Of a stretch of DNA of 64,000 nucleotides, positions 39,001-47,712 are shown piece after piece. The DNA is from Halalkalibacter nanhaiisediminis. GTDB taxonomy: Bacteria > Bacillota > Bacilli > Bacillales > Bacillaceae_D. Position 1 is the first letter of the stretch. The number at the start of each line of letters is the position of its first letter. Under the pieces are notes generated by a model. It had not been told where the DNA came from, searched no databases, and was given only the letters and a program-made list of their open reading frames with translations. The translations under genes were made by a program, and so were the position numbers. The stretch covers positions 1 through 64,000 of the forward strand of contig NZ_VLKZ01000010.1 of NCBI RefSeq assembly GCF_007830185.1, written 5' to 3'.

Positions 39001-40108
39001 GCCCTTTGCGTTTCATCGCTATATAAAGAAGCAACGGAACAAAGAAGTAAGATAAAGCTCCAAACCAAATTTGCAAGTCTAACCAAAAGATTTGCTTTGT
39101 TTGATCCTTCCAAATCCACGCATTTACAATAAATAAACTAATTAAAATAATCAGCAAACAAATAGAAAATCCCATTCGAGTCGTCTGTTTCTTTTGATTT
39201 CCCATCATGATTCGAGCAGCGCCATAGAAAAATAATAAAAAAAGAGCAGAAACAAATGAGAACAGAAGCAAATAAACAGAGATAAAAATAATATCTACGC
39301 GCTCAAAAATAGGGGACTGTAAATACCTAAGCATATGGACGAGCGGAAAGTCTGATTTATTTAAATAATGCGATCCAAAGAAAAACAATGAAGCAATAAA
39401 CAAAATGACATACTCTACAACAGAAATTCCATTCGCTATCGTTATGTGTTTTAACATTTTATTTTTCACATTTAGCCAAGGAGCCAAACAAATTAAATAT
39501 TCTGCTCCTCCCAAAGCGGACCATATAAATAGAAGCCTTTTCCAAGGATTAAATGGGCTTTCGGTTGGAATTAAAGGATATAGGTCATAAAGCATTGCAA
39601 TCGGCGGTTTAAAGAACGGAGCAAACAAAAAAAGCATCCAGATGGAACTGAAGAAAGTAATGACACCAAAGCGTATCGTATTTTCCATTCCTCTAGTAGC
39701 AATATAACCACCGCTTAATAAGAGAACAAAAATGAACCAATATGAACTCGTTGAAGGGAAGATAAATTCGTTCACGATTTCCACATAGCCAAGTATAATA
39801 ACAGTTAACTTTAAGAATATGAACAACAAACCGATTACTGCACAAATACGAACCGTCTTTTCACCCAGTAGCTGAACATAACCTTGATACCCTTTCGCAA
39901 AAAATTTTGATGATAGCCATTTTGCCAATACCATCAGATTAAGCTGCGATAGAATTCCTACACCAATGATCCCCCAGATCATATAGGGATCAATTAAATA
40001 ATTAGGCATGAGGATAATAAAGTAAAGGAGTTGTAAGCGATTCACTAGAAACAGGGCATATATTCCACCAAAGGTTGATGTCTTGCTAAATAATGCAAAG
40101 TCTTTCAC
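38993..40108 (-). CDS. Spore germination receptor subunit B (GerAB family)
   Basis: A 371-residue membrane protein with about 10 transmembrane helices, of the APC-superfamily GerAB/YndE type, which forms the germinant-binding part of Ger receptors. It is preceded by the A subunit gene with a four-base gap. Confidence 0.92.
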   Translation of the reverse strand: MKDFALFSKTSTFGGIYALFLVNRLQLLYFIILMPNYLIDPYMIWGIIGVGILSQLNLMVLAKWLSSKFFAKGYQGYVQLLGEKTVRICAVIGLLFIFLKLTVIILGYVEIVNEFIFPSTSSYWFIFVLLLSGGYIATRGMENTIRFGVITFFSSIWMLFLFAPFFKPPIAMLYDLYPLIPTESPFNPWKRLLFIWSALGGAEYLICLAPWLNVKNKMLKHITIANGISVVEYVILFIASLFFFGSHYLNKSDFPLVHMLRYLQSPIFERVDIIFISVYLLLFSFVSALFLLFFYGAARIMMGNQKKQTTRMGFSICLLIILISLFIVNAWIWKDQTKQIFWLDLQIWFGALSYFFVPLLLYIAMKRKGRV

Positions 40109-40112
40109 ATTC

Positions 40113-41606
40113 TCATCTCCTTTGGTTATATCTCCATTTCTTTAATGGATGTAAATGTTCAGGACGAACCTTCATCCAAGTGAGAGGACCACGAATAAAT
40201 AAGTCAATCCAATCTTTAAAATAAAGTGGTGAAATTGGTGCAAAATAAGGCTGCTTTAGAGAGGTCATTCCATTCAGGTGAGCTAACATTCCAACCAATC
40301 CGATAAAAATGCCAATAAAACCCATAACCGAGGCTAACAACACGATAGTGAATTGAATTAGTGTGGTGGCTTTTGTCATTAAATAATTGGGGACTAAAAA
40401 TGAAGCAATTGCAGATATCCCCATTAAGACAATTAATACTTTACTAGCAAACGCAGCATCCACCGCTGCTTGACCAATGACTATCCCGCCAATCACCCCT
40501 AATGTTTGACTTGATTTTGTCGGCATCCGTAGACTTGCTTCTTTAATGATTTCCATAACGATTAAAATGACCAACGCTTCCCAAAAAGGAGTAAAGGGCA
40601 ATTTACTTCTCGATTCTAGTAAAACAAAAAGAATCTGCATCGGAATCATTTGATAATGATGAGTTGTCAATGCCACATAAATAGGAATGAGCGTCATAGA
40701 AATAATAAAACTTAAGTATCTAAGAGAACGTAAAAAACTTGCGACAAGCCAACGATTAATATAATCTTCAGGGGATTGAAACAAATGAAAAAATGTAATC
40801 GGTGCATTTAATGCAAACGGTGTATTTTCTACCAAAATCGTAAGCTTACCAATCCCTAATGCATAGGCACAAACATCAGGACGGTCTGTTTGCTGAAATT
40901 GTGGGAAAATACTATACTTATGATCTTCCATGAATATTTCAAGTTGAGATGAATCAAGAAACAGATCATAATTAATGCGACTAATACGCTCCCTTGCCTC
41001 TTGCACAAATTCTGGATTCGTTATGCCTTCGATATACATTAACACAACGGTTGTTTTACTTAGCGAACCAACTGCGAACTTCTCTGTTTTCAGCTCAGGC
41101 AAGGGAAGGCGTCTACGAATCAGCGTAATATTGCTATCCAATTGTTCACTAAAGCTATCCTTTGCCCCGTACAAAATCGTTTCTGTTTCAGATGACTCAA
41201 TTGCACGACTCAGTGGATTTTCAAGAAGAACCGCCCACCATTTTTGTTGAAGACAATCATTAAAGAGAATAGCTCCAGCAAACAGCTGCTTCTGCGCTTC
41301 TTCTAGCGTGTTGACTTCCACTACTTTTGAAATCGTAATGCATTCACGCACCGTTTTTTCATAGGATCTGTGAACGAGTGGCTCAATAATTGATTCATTC
41401 AGTCGTTCCTGATCGATTAAGGTTCTTATATAGACAAGTGGGACCTTTTGTTCTTTGTTCGTTTCTCGCTCGATGATTTCGGCATCATCCATGTTCGCTA
41501 ACATTTCTTGTAGCGATTCTAACGTTAAGGCTTTTTCCGTGGTGTTTTGAGGTGGGTTCTTTTTGTGCTTGTTTTCGATATGGCTCTTCCTTCTAAACAT
41601 AAACAT
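40113..41606 (-). CDS. Spore germination receptor subunit A (GerAA family)
   Basis: A 497-residue GerAA-type protein: a soluble N-terminal domain (about 1-270) and a C-terminal membrane domain with about five helices (from about 280), including the conserved EALVILIVMEIIKEASLRMP region and QTLGVIGGIVIGQAAV. A subunits assemble into pentameric ion channels in the spore membrane. The first gene of the operon, behind a sigma-G promoter. Confidence 0.93.
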   Translation of the reverse strand: MFMFRRKSHIENKHKKNPPQNTTEKALTLESLQEMLANMDDAEIIERETNKEQKVPLVYIRTLIDQERLNESIIEPLVHRSYEKTVRECITISKVVEVNTLEEAQKQLFAGAILFNDCLQQKWWAVLLENPLSRAIESSETETILYGAKDSFSEQLDSNITLIRRRLPLPELKTEKFAVGSLSKTTVVLMYIEGITNPEFVQEARERISRINYDLFLDSSQLEIFMEDHKYSIFPQFQQTDRPDVCAYALGIGKLTILVENTPFALNAPITFFHLFQSPEDYINRWLVASFLRSLRYLSFIISMTLIPIYVALTTHHYQMIPMQILFVLLESRSKLPFTPFWEALVILIVMEIIKEASLRMPTKSSQTLGVIGGIVIGQAAVDAAFASKVLIVLMGISAIASFLVPNYLMTKATTLIQFTIVLLASVMGFIGIFIGLVGMLAHLNGMTSLKQPYFAPISPLYFKDWIDLFIRGPLTWMKVRPEHLHPLKKWRYNQRR

Positions 41607-41650
41607 TCCCGCACCCCCTACTACCTTCTTATGTAACGATTACTTGCCGT

Positions 41651-41680
41651 TATTATGAGCAGGACTGTTCCACTTTATGC
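41651..41680 (-). promoter_or_regulatory. Sigma-G promoter of the germination receptor operon
   Basis: On the minus strand GCATA (41676-41680), an 18-base spacer and CATAATA (41651-41657) fit the sigma-G consensus GYATR-N18-CATNMTA at every fixed position. This means forespore expression, as known for gerA-type operons. Confidence 0.88.
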
Positions 41681-41730
41681 AAATGATCAACAGGTTCAGT
41701 TTCCATACCCAATTGTTTTCTTTATCACAA

Positions 41731-41762
41731 TAAAAAAGCACGCAGCCTAAGCTGCATGCTTT
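41731..41762 (-). terminator. Terminator of the catDE-nitroreductase unit
   Basis: AAAGCACGCAGC pairs with GCTGCATGCTTT (one mismatch), followed by a minus-strand T-run. Confidence 0.9.
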
Positions 41763-41770
41763 GTATTTCA

Positions 41771-42379
41771 TTATTTGAATACTTTCACACGTTCTTCAAG
41801 TGGTTTGAACTCTTTATCTCCAGCTGGTGCCGTTGGTTTACCAAATGGCATTTGAGCAACTAGCTTCCAACTGCTTGGAAGATCCCATTCCTTTTTCACT
41901 TCATCATCAATAAGTGGGTTATAGTGTTGCAAAGAAGCTCCAAACCCTTCTATCTCTAACGATGTCCAAATGACATATTGAAGCATGCCAGAAGAATGCT
42001 GTGACCAAATCGGAAAATTATCCTTATAAGTGGCAAATTGCTCTTGAAGCGTTTCAATAACACTATTGTCTTCAAAGAATAACACTGTTCCATATCCACT
42101 ACCAAAAGCATTCATTTTCTCTTCCGTCGCTCCAAACTGATCTACAGGAACCATTTTCCTTAACGTCTCAGTCGTGATGTTCCAAAATTTTGTATGCTGC
42201 TCTCCAAGTAAAACGACGACTCTTGCACTTTGAGAATTAAAGGCAGAAGGAGTGTGCTTTACAGCGTGATTGATCACTTCATTGATTCGTTCATTTGAAA
42301 CAACTGCTTCACTGCTTATTCCATAAATAGTGCGTCTTGCTTCTACGGCTGAATAAAAATCTTTTGCGTTATTTTCCAT
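41771..42379 (-). CDS. Nitroreductase family protein (YodC/MhqN type)
   Basis: A 202-residue FMN-dependent nitroreductase-fold protein, the same length as B. subtilis YodC. The RRTIYGI start segment and SAFNSQSARVVVLLG belong to the family. The start is at ATG 42379 because AGGAGA lies eight bases upstream; in-frame ATGs further up lack good sites. It follows catE and catD, and in B. subtilis YodC and CatDE are all controlled by YodB; a role in reducing quinones or nitro-compounds is inferred. Confidence 0.87.
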   Translation of the reverse strand: MENNAKDFYSAVEARRTIYGISSEAVVSNERINEVINHAVKHTPSAFNSQSARVVVLLGEQHTKFWNITTETLRKMVPVDQFGATEEKMNAFGSGYGTVLFFEDNSVIETLQEQFATYKDNFPIWSQHSSGMLQYVIWTSLEIEGFGASLQHYNPLIDDEVKKEWDLPSSWKLVAQMPFGKPTAPAGDKEFKPLEERVKVFK

Positions 42380-42461
42380 TTGGTTCATCTCCTGTTTCGT
42401 TGATTCACCAAATATCTTTTGTAAAATTCCCATGATTAAACCCCATATCATTTTTTATTTT

Positions 42462-43316
42462 TTAAACTAATAATCGAATATGCGTTCCCGACGGATCTTT
42501 TGTTAGCACAACTCCGTCTTCTTCTTTTACAGAAGCCCCCATTGTCTGCAAACGCTCGATAGCTTCTCTTCTTGATTGTTCATTAGGATACACAAGAGAG
42601 AACCATTTTAGTCCGACACTATTTTCCGAAGGTGCAGGAGCGCCTACTCCATTCCACGTATTTAAGCCAATATGATGATGATAGCCACCAGTAGAAATAA
42701 ATAACGCTTGCCCACCATACCTGCAAACAATCTCAAACCCAAGGCCTTTAAGATAAAATTCTTCGGTTTTAGCAAATTCAGATACGTGCAAATGGATATG
42801 TCCCATTAAAGTCCCCGCAGGAAGACCATTCCAAGACACGCCTTCGCCTTCTGCTAAAAGATTCTGGACCTCTAATCCTTGCGTGGTCATTTCCACTTCA
42901 TTGTTATGCCAATTCCACTCATCAGCTGGTCGATCACTATAAATTTCAATACCATTGCCATCAGGATCAGCTAAATAAAGAGCCTCACTAACCAAATGAT
43001 CCGAAGCTCCTTGCAGAGGATAGCTAATGTTGACAAAATGCTGCAATACTCTAGCTAAATCCGCACGAGTTGGTAAAAGAAGCGCAAAATGATATAAACC
43101 AGTTGTACGTGGCTGTTTTGGAATCACACCTTCAGGCTGTTCAATAGACAACAGCGGAGTTTTACCATCAGCTGTAAGTACAGCTTTGTTTTCTGATTGT
43201 TCAAGTACTTGAAACCCTATAATGTTTTTGTAAAACGTGAGCGAACGTTCTAGATTTTCAACCTTCAAATCAACTTGACTGACAAACGTATTTGGTGCCT
43301 CGTGAAACTGCTTCAT
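42462..43316 (-). CDS. catE: Catechol-2,3-dioxygenase (CatE/YfiE type)
   Basis: A 284-residue protein with two vicinal-oxygen-chelate domains (about 10-130 and 165-280), almost the size of B. subtilis CatE. Possible Fe2+ ligands are the histidines in GLYHFALL and GHIHLHVSE and the glutamate in GNGIEIYSD. It would open the ring of catechol-type compounds, detoxifying them. It lies 37 bases after catD, as in the B. subtilis catDE operon. Confidence 0.88.
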   Translation of the reverse strand: MKQFHEAPNTFVSQVDLKVENLERSLTFYKNIIGFQVLEQSENKAVLTADGKTPLLSIEQPEGVIPKQPRTTGLYHFALLLPTRADLARVLQHFVNISYPLQGASDHLVSEALYLADPDGNGIEIYSDRPADEWNWHNNEVEMTTQGLEVQNLLAEGEGVSWNGLPAGTLMGHIHLHVSEFAKTEEFYLKGLGFEIVCRYGGQALFISTGGYHHHIGLNTWNGVGAPAPSENSVGLKWFSLVYPNEQSRREAIERLQTMGASVKEEDGVVLTKDPSGTHIRLLV

Positions 43317-43353
43317 TTTTCATGACCTCCCAAGTTAATTGTCGTGCTTACTC

Positions 43354-43755
43354 TTATTTTGAACGATAGAGAACATTATCTACAGAGAAAAGTGAACTTT
43401 TTGCAATCGCAAGATAAATAGAGATAACGAGCAGTGCTAGATCTAATTCATATCCAGCCATTTCAGGAGTTCCTAAAAACCCAGCAGGAAGCTTCACTGT
43501 AAAGATGGCTACAACCATAATGATCGCAAATAAAATGGAAACCACTCTTGTTCCAAGCCCTACTATTAACGCAAGTCCACCGACTAATTCAATAATGGCG
43601 ACTACATATGCTGAAAATCCTGGTAGACCTATGTTTTCGAAAAAGCCTGCTGTATTTCCAATTCCTCCTTGAAATTTCACTAAACCATGAATGAAAAACG
43701 TTAAGCCTAAAAAGATTCTTAAAATAAGTGCTCCGACTTCATACTTATTAAACAT
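43354..43755 (-). CDS. catD: DoxX-family membrane protein CatD (YfiD)
   Basis: A 133-residue DoxX protein with four hydrophobic helices, starting MFNKYEVGALILRIFLG. In B. subtilis CatD is the first gene of the catDE operon induced by catechol and quinones. The promoter upstream is a consensus sigma-A promoter with a CatR-type operator. Confidence 0.88.
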   Translation of the reverse strand: MFNKYEVGALILRIFLGLTFFIHGLVKFQGGIGNTAGFFENIGLPGFSAYVVAIIELVGGLALIVGLGTRVVSILFAIIMVVAIFTVKLPAGFLGTPEMAGYELDLALLVISIYLAIAKSSLFSVDNVLYRSK

Positions 43756-43786
43756 GCCTTATTCACCCCTGCAAACAAATAGTTAA

Positions 43787-43831
43787 TTACTTTATGTAAG
43801 CAATTATATTTTTGTAATTATATTTTGTCAA
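43787..43831 (-). promoter_or_regulatory. catD promoter and CatR-type operator
   Basis: Minus-strand TTGACA (43826-43831), 17-base spacer and TATAAT (43803-43808) form a perfect sigma-A promoter. TTACTTTATGTAA (43787-43799), the exact TTAC-N5-GTAA form published for CatR, covers the expected transcription start. Repression in the absence of quinones fits this layout. Confidence 0.85.
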
Positions 43832-43903
43832 GTAATTAAATATCTTTAAATAATGTAATTGTTTTTTGAGTGTGTTATAATATTAATATAGGAGTGATGT
43901 AAA

Positions 43904-44230
43904 ATGAACAAATCTCTTATTTGTCCTAGATTCGAAAAAGCAATAACCATGTTAAGTCAACGATGGACTGGTCTGATCATTTACCAACTTCTTTCTGGTC
44001 CCCAACGTTTCTGTACGATTGAATCTGCAATTGGAGTAAGTGGAAGACTTCTTTCAGAAAGACTAAAGGATTTGGAGAGTGAAGGAATTGTAAATCGTAC
44101 GGTTTACCCAGAAACTCCTGTCCGCATTGAATATTCTTTAACTGAAAAAGGAGTAGCTTTAGAGCCTCTTATGAAAGAAATTGAATATTGGTCTCAAACT
44201 TGGCTAGAAATAGAACATACATCAGAGTAA
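43904..44230 (+). CDS. HxlR/DUF24 regulator, CatR/YodB-like
   Basis: A 108-residue winged helix protein MNKSLICPRFEKAITMLSQRW with Cys7 at the redox-sensing place of YodB and CatR. It is divergent from catDE, and the TTAC-N5-GTAA operator lies between, so it is probably the quinone-responsive repressor of that operon. It resembles the HxlR protein at 23794-24102 (NVYPE/TVYPE-PVRIEYSLT). AGGAG stands before the ATG. Confidence 0.9.
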   Translation: MNKSLICPRFEKAITMLSQRWTGLIIYQLLSGPQRFCTIESAIGVSGRLLSERLKDLESEGIVNRTVYPETPVRIEYSLTEKGVALEPLMKEIEYWSQTWLEIEHTSE

Positions 44231-44234
44231 GACG

Positions 44235-44268
44235 AAAGCCGACTATCTTAAAAGATAATCGGCTTTTT
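44235..44268 (+). terminator. Terminator of the CatR-like gene
   Basis: AAAGCCGA and TCGGCTTTTT form a long stem with an inner TATCTT/AAGATA part, followed by T on the plus strand. Confidence 0.88.
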
Positions 44269-44269
44269 C

Positions 44270-44383
44270 TAGATGTCTAGCTACAGCGCCTAGCCGCTCG
44301 AGGTTGCTTCAGCCTGTAAATGGTTGCCAAACATTGACAGGTCTCCAGCACTTGTCCCAGCTGGTCAAGGCGCTTTCTCTTTT
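44270..44383. repeat. Bacillaceae-type intergenic repeat
   Basis: The stretch from GTCTAGCTACAGCGCCTAG to GGTCAAGGCGCTTTCTC resembles a repeat I remember between genes in many Bacillaceae. AGCGCCT (44285-44291) can pair with AGGCGCT (near 44374), with inner CCTGT/ACAGG and CCAGC/GCTGG stems, so it may fold as a branched RNA. It ends exactly beside the stop of a gene fragment. Family assignment is from memory. Confidence 0.5.
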
Positions 44384-44384
44384 C

Positions 44385-44528
44385 TTATTGCGAAATCGCA
44401 TATGCTTTTATTTTACGATACAAAGTACTCCTCGAAATCCCTAGCTTTCGAGCAACTTCACTTAAATTATCTGTCGTTTGTAACGCGCGCTCGATTAATT
44501 GCTTTTCATTCCCTCGTAGCAATCGTGA
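44385..44528 (-). pseudogene. C-terminal remnant of a sigma-54-dependent activator (Fis-type HTH)
   Basis: The minus-strand frame reads LLRGNEKQLIERALQ...LSEVARKLGISRSTLYRKIKAY, the Fis-family helix-turn-helix tail of AcoR/RocR-type activators, ending at TAA 44385. An in-frame stop lies just upstream (44529-44531) and the AAA+ and sensor domains are missing. It is what is left of a larger gene, probably lost when the repeat and terminator next to it came together. Confidence 0.75.
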
Positions 44529-44625
44529 TTAGCGCGATGCTCTTTGCTCTATTTGCTATCCTTTATCTCATTACAGGCCGGACAACAAAGTCGTCGTTGC
44601 ACGAAGTAAGTAGCTGAAGCTTCAA

Positions 44626-44676
44626 TGTAGACAAACATAACAAGCAAAACATTAGTACGTTTCGCTTGTTATGTTT
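44626..44676 (-). terminator. Hairpin after the first aldo-keto reductase gene
   Basis: An 18-bp inverted repeat with one mismatch (44633-44650 with 44659-44676) lies just after the stop; the minus-strand tail TTTGTCT is a weak T-run. Confidence 0.65.
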
Positions 44677-44685
44677 GAAATTAAG

Positions 44686-45585
44686 TTAAATAATATCCAA
44701 CGGAACTTTCTTTTTGGGTGCTGGAAAGACTTGATCAAGTATGCTTAAATCTTCTTCTGTTAATTCAATTGAAGCTGCTTCCGCATTTTGGACGACATGC
44801 TGTTCTTGAACGGCTTTTGGAATCGCAATAACATGTTTCGTACGGATCGTCCAAGCGAGAGCGATTTGGAGAGATTTTACATCGTACTTTTCAGCCATCT
44901 CAATAATGACGGGATCATTAATTAATTGTTTTCGAAGTGAACCACCTTGAGCAAGAGGACTATACGCCATAATTGGCATATTGTGTTCACGCTGCCACGG
45001 TAACAAGTCATAATCAATCCCTCTTGAACCGAGGTGATATAGGACTTGATTCGTTGCACAATTTTGTCCGTTAGGAGCACTCCACAATTCTTTCATATCA
45101 GCGGTATCAAAATTGGAGACTCCCCATCTTAAAATCTTCCCCTCCTTTTTCAGCTTCTCCATTCCTTCAATCGTTTCCTCCAGAGGAACTCTCCCTCGCC
45201 AGTGTAAGAGGTATAAGTCTAAATGGTCCGTACCAAGTCGCTTTAGACTATTTTCACAAGCCATAGAAAGTTTATCGAGTCCTGCATGATGTGGGTACAC
45301 CTTCGAGACTAAAAAGACCTCATCTCTACGCCCTTTAATCGCTTCTCCTACTAAACGCTCAGAATCACCATTTCCGTACATTTCAGCTGTATCAATTAAA
45401 GTCATACCAAGGTCTATTCCAAGCTGTAAGGCTTTGATCTCTTCATCTTTTGCTTTAGGTGTTTCACCCATATACCATGTTCCTTGTCCTAAGCACGGAA
45501 TCTTCGTGCCATCTGACAATGTCACAACTCGTTTTTCAAGGTTATTCTTTATCTCTGTTATTTTTGTTGGATTAAGTGAACTCAC
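44686..45585 (-). CDS. Aldo-keto reductase
   Basis: A 299-residue (alpha/beta)8 NADPH-dependent oxidoreductase with catalytic Asp/Tyr in IDTAEMYGNGDSE (about 63-75), Lys in VSKVYPHHA and His in LYLLHWRG. The substrate is unknown. A terminator at 45666-45709 separates it from the sugar genes upstream. Confidence 0.9.
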   Translation of the reverse strand: MSSLNPTKITEIKNNLEKRVVTLSDGTKIPCLGQGTWYMGETPKAKDEEIKALQLGIDLGMTLIDTAEMYGNGDSERLVGEAIKGRRDEVFLVSKVYPHHAGLDKLSMACENSLKRLGTDHLDLYLLHWRGRVPLEETIEGMEKLKKEGKILRWGVSNFDTADMKELWSAPNGQNCATNQVLYHLGSRGIDYDLLPWQREHNMPIMAYSPLAQGGSLRKQLINDPVIIEMAEKYDVKSLQIALAWTIRTKHVIAIPKAVQEQHVVQNAEAASIELTEEDLSILDQVFPAPKKKVPLDII

Positions 45586-45665
45586 CTGTCATCTATCCCT
45601 TCTATGTATGTAGTCTGATTGATTAATTCAGTAGTATCCTCTACCTGTTTATCATACCTCTAAAC

Positions 45666-45709
45666 ATAAAAAAAGATTCTATTCAAGTGACTTACCTCAA
45701 ATAGAATCT
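45666..45709 (-). terminator. Terminator of the epimerase gene
   Basis: AGATTCTATT (45674-45683) pairs with AATAGAATCT (45700-45709), followed by a minus-strand T-run. Confidence 0.85.
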
Positions 45710-45716
45710 CTACAAG

Positions 45717-46559
45717 CTATCTCCAAATTTCGTTTACTTTAGCCCTTAAATAATCAATAGATGTTTTTGCGTACCAATCAGGCTCAGCCTGTCTCGTATG
45801 GAACCCAACTTCCATTGATAAATAACCCTCATAATTCACTTCTTTCAATGCTTTTAATACCGCATCAAAATCGCCTCTACCTTGACCTGGAGGTAGGCGG
45901 TCATTATCCGAAATATGAACGTGATGTAATTTATCAGCCATGCGATACACATAGTCACTTGGCACTTCATTACGGTACAGAGCATGGAATGTATCAAACA
46001 TCACTTTCACATTTGATGCGCCTGTTTGCTCACTTAATAGCAACGCATCATCAGCTGTTTCAATTAGATTACTGTCAGCTGGAGTAGGCTCAACAACCAT
46101 TGTCACACCAAGCTCTTTCGCGTATTTCGCTACATTACCTAAGCCTTCTAGACTATAATTCCAGGCATCTTGTTGAGAAGTTCCATGAACAACCCATCCT
46201 GCGATCCACATCACTGTAGGACATTCCCATTCATGAGCTAAGCGTACCACTTCTTTATAATGGTTGATCGTAAACTCTCTTTCTTCAGCAAGTGGGGAAG
46301 TAGGGTTATTACCTGGTCCACCACCAGGTGCTGGCAGCATTGCCGCTACTTTTAAGTTCTTTTGCTTTAATAATGTTAGAATCTCTTTTCTACGTTCTGG
46401 TGATAAATAATCAGGCCAAGCATGCGGACTCGCACAACCAATTTCAATCGCATCATATCCAAAAGAAGAAAGTCGATTAATCACATCCTCTAGTGGATAA
46501 GACGGAACCCAAACCGGAAAACTACTATAAGGCCACGTATTAAAAGCAATCCCTTTCAT
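45717..46559 (-). CDS. Sugar isomerase/epimerase (xylose isomerase-like TIM barrel)
   Basis: A 280-residue AP-endonuclease-2 fold enzyme. Metal-binding residues of ketose 3-epimerases are visible: Glu in MVVEPTPADSN, Asp/His in KVMFDTFHALYR, His in HHVHISDNDR and Glu in LSMEVGFH. It lies in an operon with a Zn-dehydrogenase and a sugar-binding lipoprotein, so it should act on a sugar or polyol-derived ketose; the exact substrate is unknown. Confidence 0.87.
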   Translation of the reverse strand: MKGIAFNTWPYSSFPVWVPSYPLEDVINRLSSFGYDAIEIGCASPHAWPDYLSPERRKEILTLLKQKNLKVAAMLPAPGGGPGNNPTSPLAEEREFTINHYKEVVRLAHEWECPTVMWIAGWVVHGTSQQDAWNYSLEGLGNVAKYAKELGVTMVVEPTPADSNLIETADDALLLSEQTGASNVKVMFDTFHALYRNEVPSDYVYRMADKLHHVHISDNDRLPPGQGRGDFDAVLKALKEVNYEGYLSMEVGFHTRQAEPDWYAKTSIDYLRAKVNEIWR

Positions 46560-46586
46560 ATCTATACATCTCCTTTTCGTCTACTA

Positions 46587-47621
46587 TTATTCCCAAACGA
46601 ATACTGCTTTTTCAGTCTTTCTTTCGTCAAATAAACGGAAGGCTGTGTCTGCTTCTTCTAATTTGAATGTATGTGTGACAAGCTTTTCAACAGGTAGGTT
46701 TTTCTTCACGATAAAGTCAGCAATTTCCTCAAACTCTTGAATTGGGAAATACCATGACCCAATAACAGAGATTTGTTTACGAATGAGTTGTTCACTAGGT
46801 TTAATTGTTGTTTCTTTGCTCTCGCCAATAAACGCTACCTGTCCATGAGGTCTCACGCAATCAAGGGCATTATTTTCAGCGAATGGACTACCAGAACAAT
46901 CAATCGCAGCATCAGCACCTTTACCCTTTGTAATTCTTGCAATCTCTTCTAACACATCAACATTTTGGCCATTAATTGTGTAATCTGCGCCGAATTCTTT
47001 TGCTAATTCTAAACGCTCATCAAGCATATCAACAGCAATAACGGTTGCCCCTAAACCTTTTGCAATCATCACACCAGCTCCGCCCATTGGTCCCATACCA
47101 AAGATCACAAGTGTGTCTCTTCCAGAAATATTCAATCTTTTTTGCGCATGGAAAAGAGTTCCTACCGCATCAGTTGAAACAGCTGCAGTAACATAGCTCA
47201 TATCATCTGGTAGCTTCATGCAGTTTTCAGCTGGTGCAACCATATAATCTGCGTCACCACCATGAGCGTCAAACCCGATACATTTAAATTCTTTACAAAA
47301 CATTTTATATCCACTCTTACAATGTGGACATTCACCACAACCTAATGCTAAGTAAACCGCAACTCGGTCACCTGGCTTTAAAGCTGTTACACCTTCCCCA
47401 ACTTGTGTAATTTCGCCTGCTGGTTCATGCCCAGGAACAAAACCAACCTTTGATTCTCCTCCAAACACAGATGTTCCATAATACAGGCTCATATCACTAC
47501 GGCAAATCGCCGATGCTTTCATTTTAATAAGGACTTCACCTTGGCTAGGTGTTGGAATATCAAATTCGCGTATTTCAACTTTTTTATCTCCAGGGAATAC
47601 TACGCCTTGCATTTTCATCAT
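46587..47621 (-). CDS. Zinc-dependent medium-chain dehydrogenase
   Basis: A 344-residue alcohol dehydrogenase of the MDR family. Catalytic zinc ligands are Cys in AICRSD and His/Glu in PGHEPAG; structural zinc is held by GCGECPHCKSGYKMFC (four Cys). The nucleotide fold starts at FGMGPMGGAG; the Asp in VIAVDMLDERL suggests NAD+. It probably oxidises a polyol or sugar. GGAGG is upstream of two adjacent ATG codons. Confidence 0.9.
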   Translation of the reverse strand: MMKMQGVVFPGDKKVEIREFDIPTPSQGEVLIKMKASAICRSDMSLYYGTSVFGGESKVGFVPGHEPAGEITQVGEGVTALKPGDRVAVYLALGCGECPHCKSGYKMFCKEFKCIGFDAHGGDADYMVAPAENCMKLPDDMSYVTAAVSTDAVGTLFHAQKRLNISGRDTLVIFGMGPMGGAGVMIAKGLGATVIAVDMLDERLELAKEFGADYTINGQNVDVLEEIARITKGKGADAAIDCSGSPFAENNALDCVRPHGQVAFIGESKETTIKPSEQLIRKQISVIGSWYFPIQEFEEIADFIVKKNLPVEKLVTHTFKLEEADTAFRLFDERKTEKAVFVWE

Positions 47622-47651
47622 TAAAACCTCCGTAACTGTTTATGATTCAAA

Positions 47652-47677
47652 GAGGCTACTAAAGTTGAAGTAGCCTC
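47652..47677 (-). terminator. Hairpin between the binding-protein and dehydrogenase genes
   Basis: GAGGCTACT (47652-47660) and AGTAGCCTC (47669-47677) form a perfect 9-bp stem with only a TTTG tail on the minus strand. Such stems after binding-protein genes often weaken expression of the genes that follow or protect the upstream mRNA. Confidence 0.6.
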
Positions 47678-47712
47678 GAGTTCAATTTCTAAGCTTCTAA
47701 AATGTGAGGCGA

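Noticed and set aside
44324-44617. 97-codon plus-strand open frame
   Set aside because: It covers the intergenic repeat and the antisense of the sigma-54 activator remnant and has no ribosome site or family resemblance.
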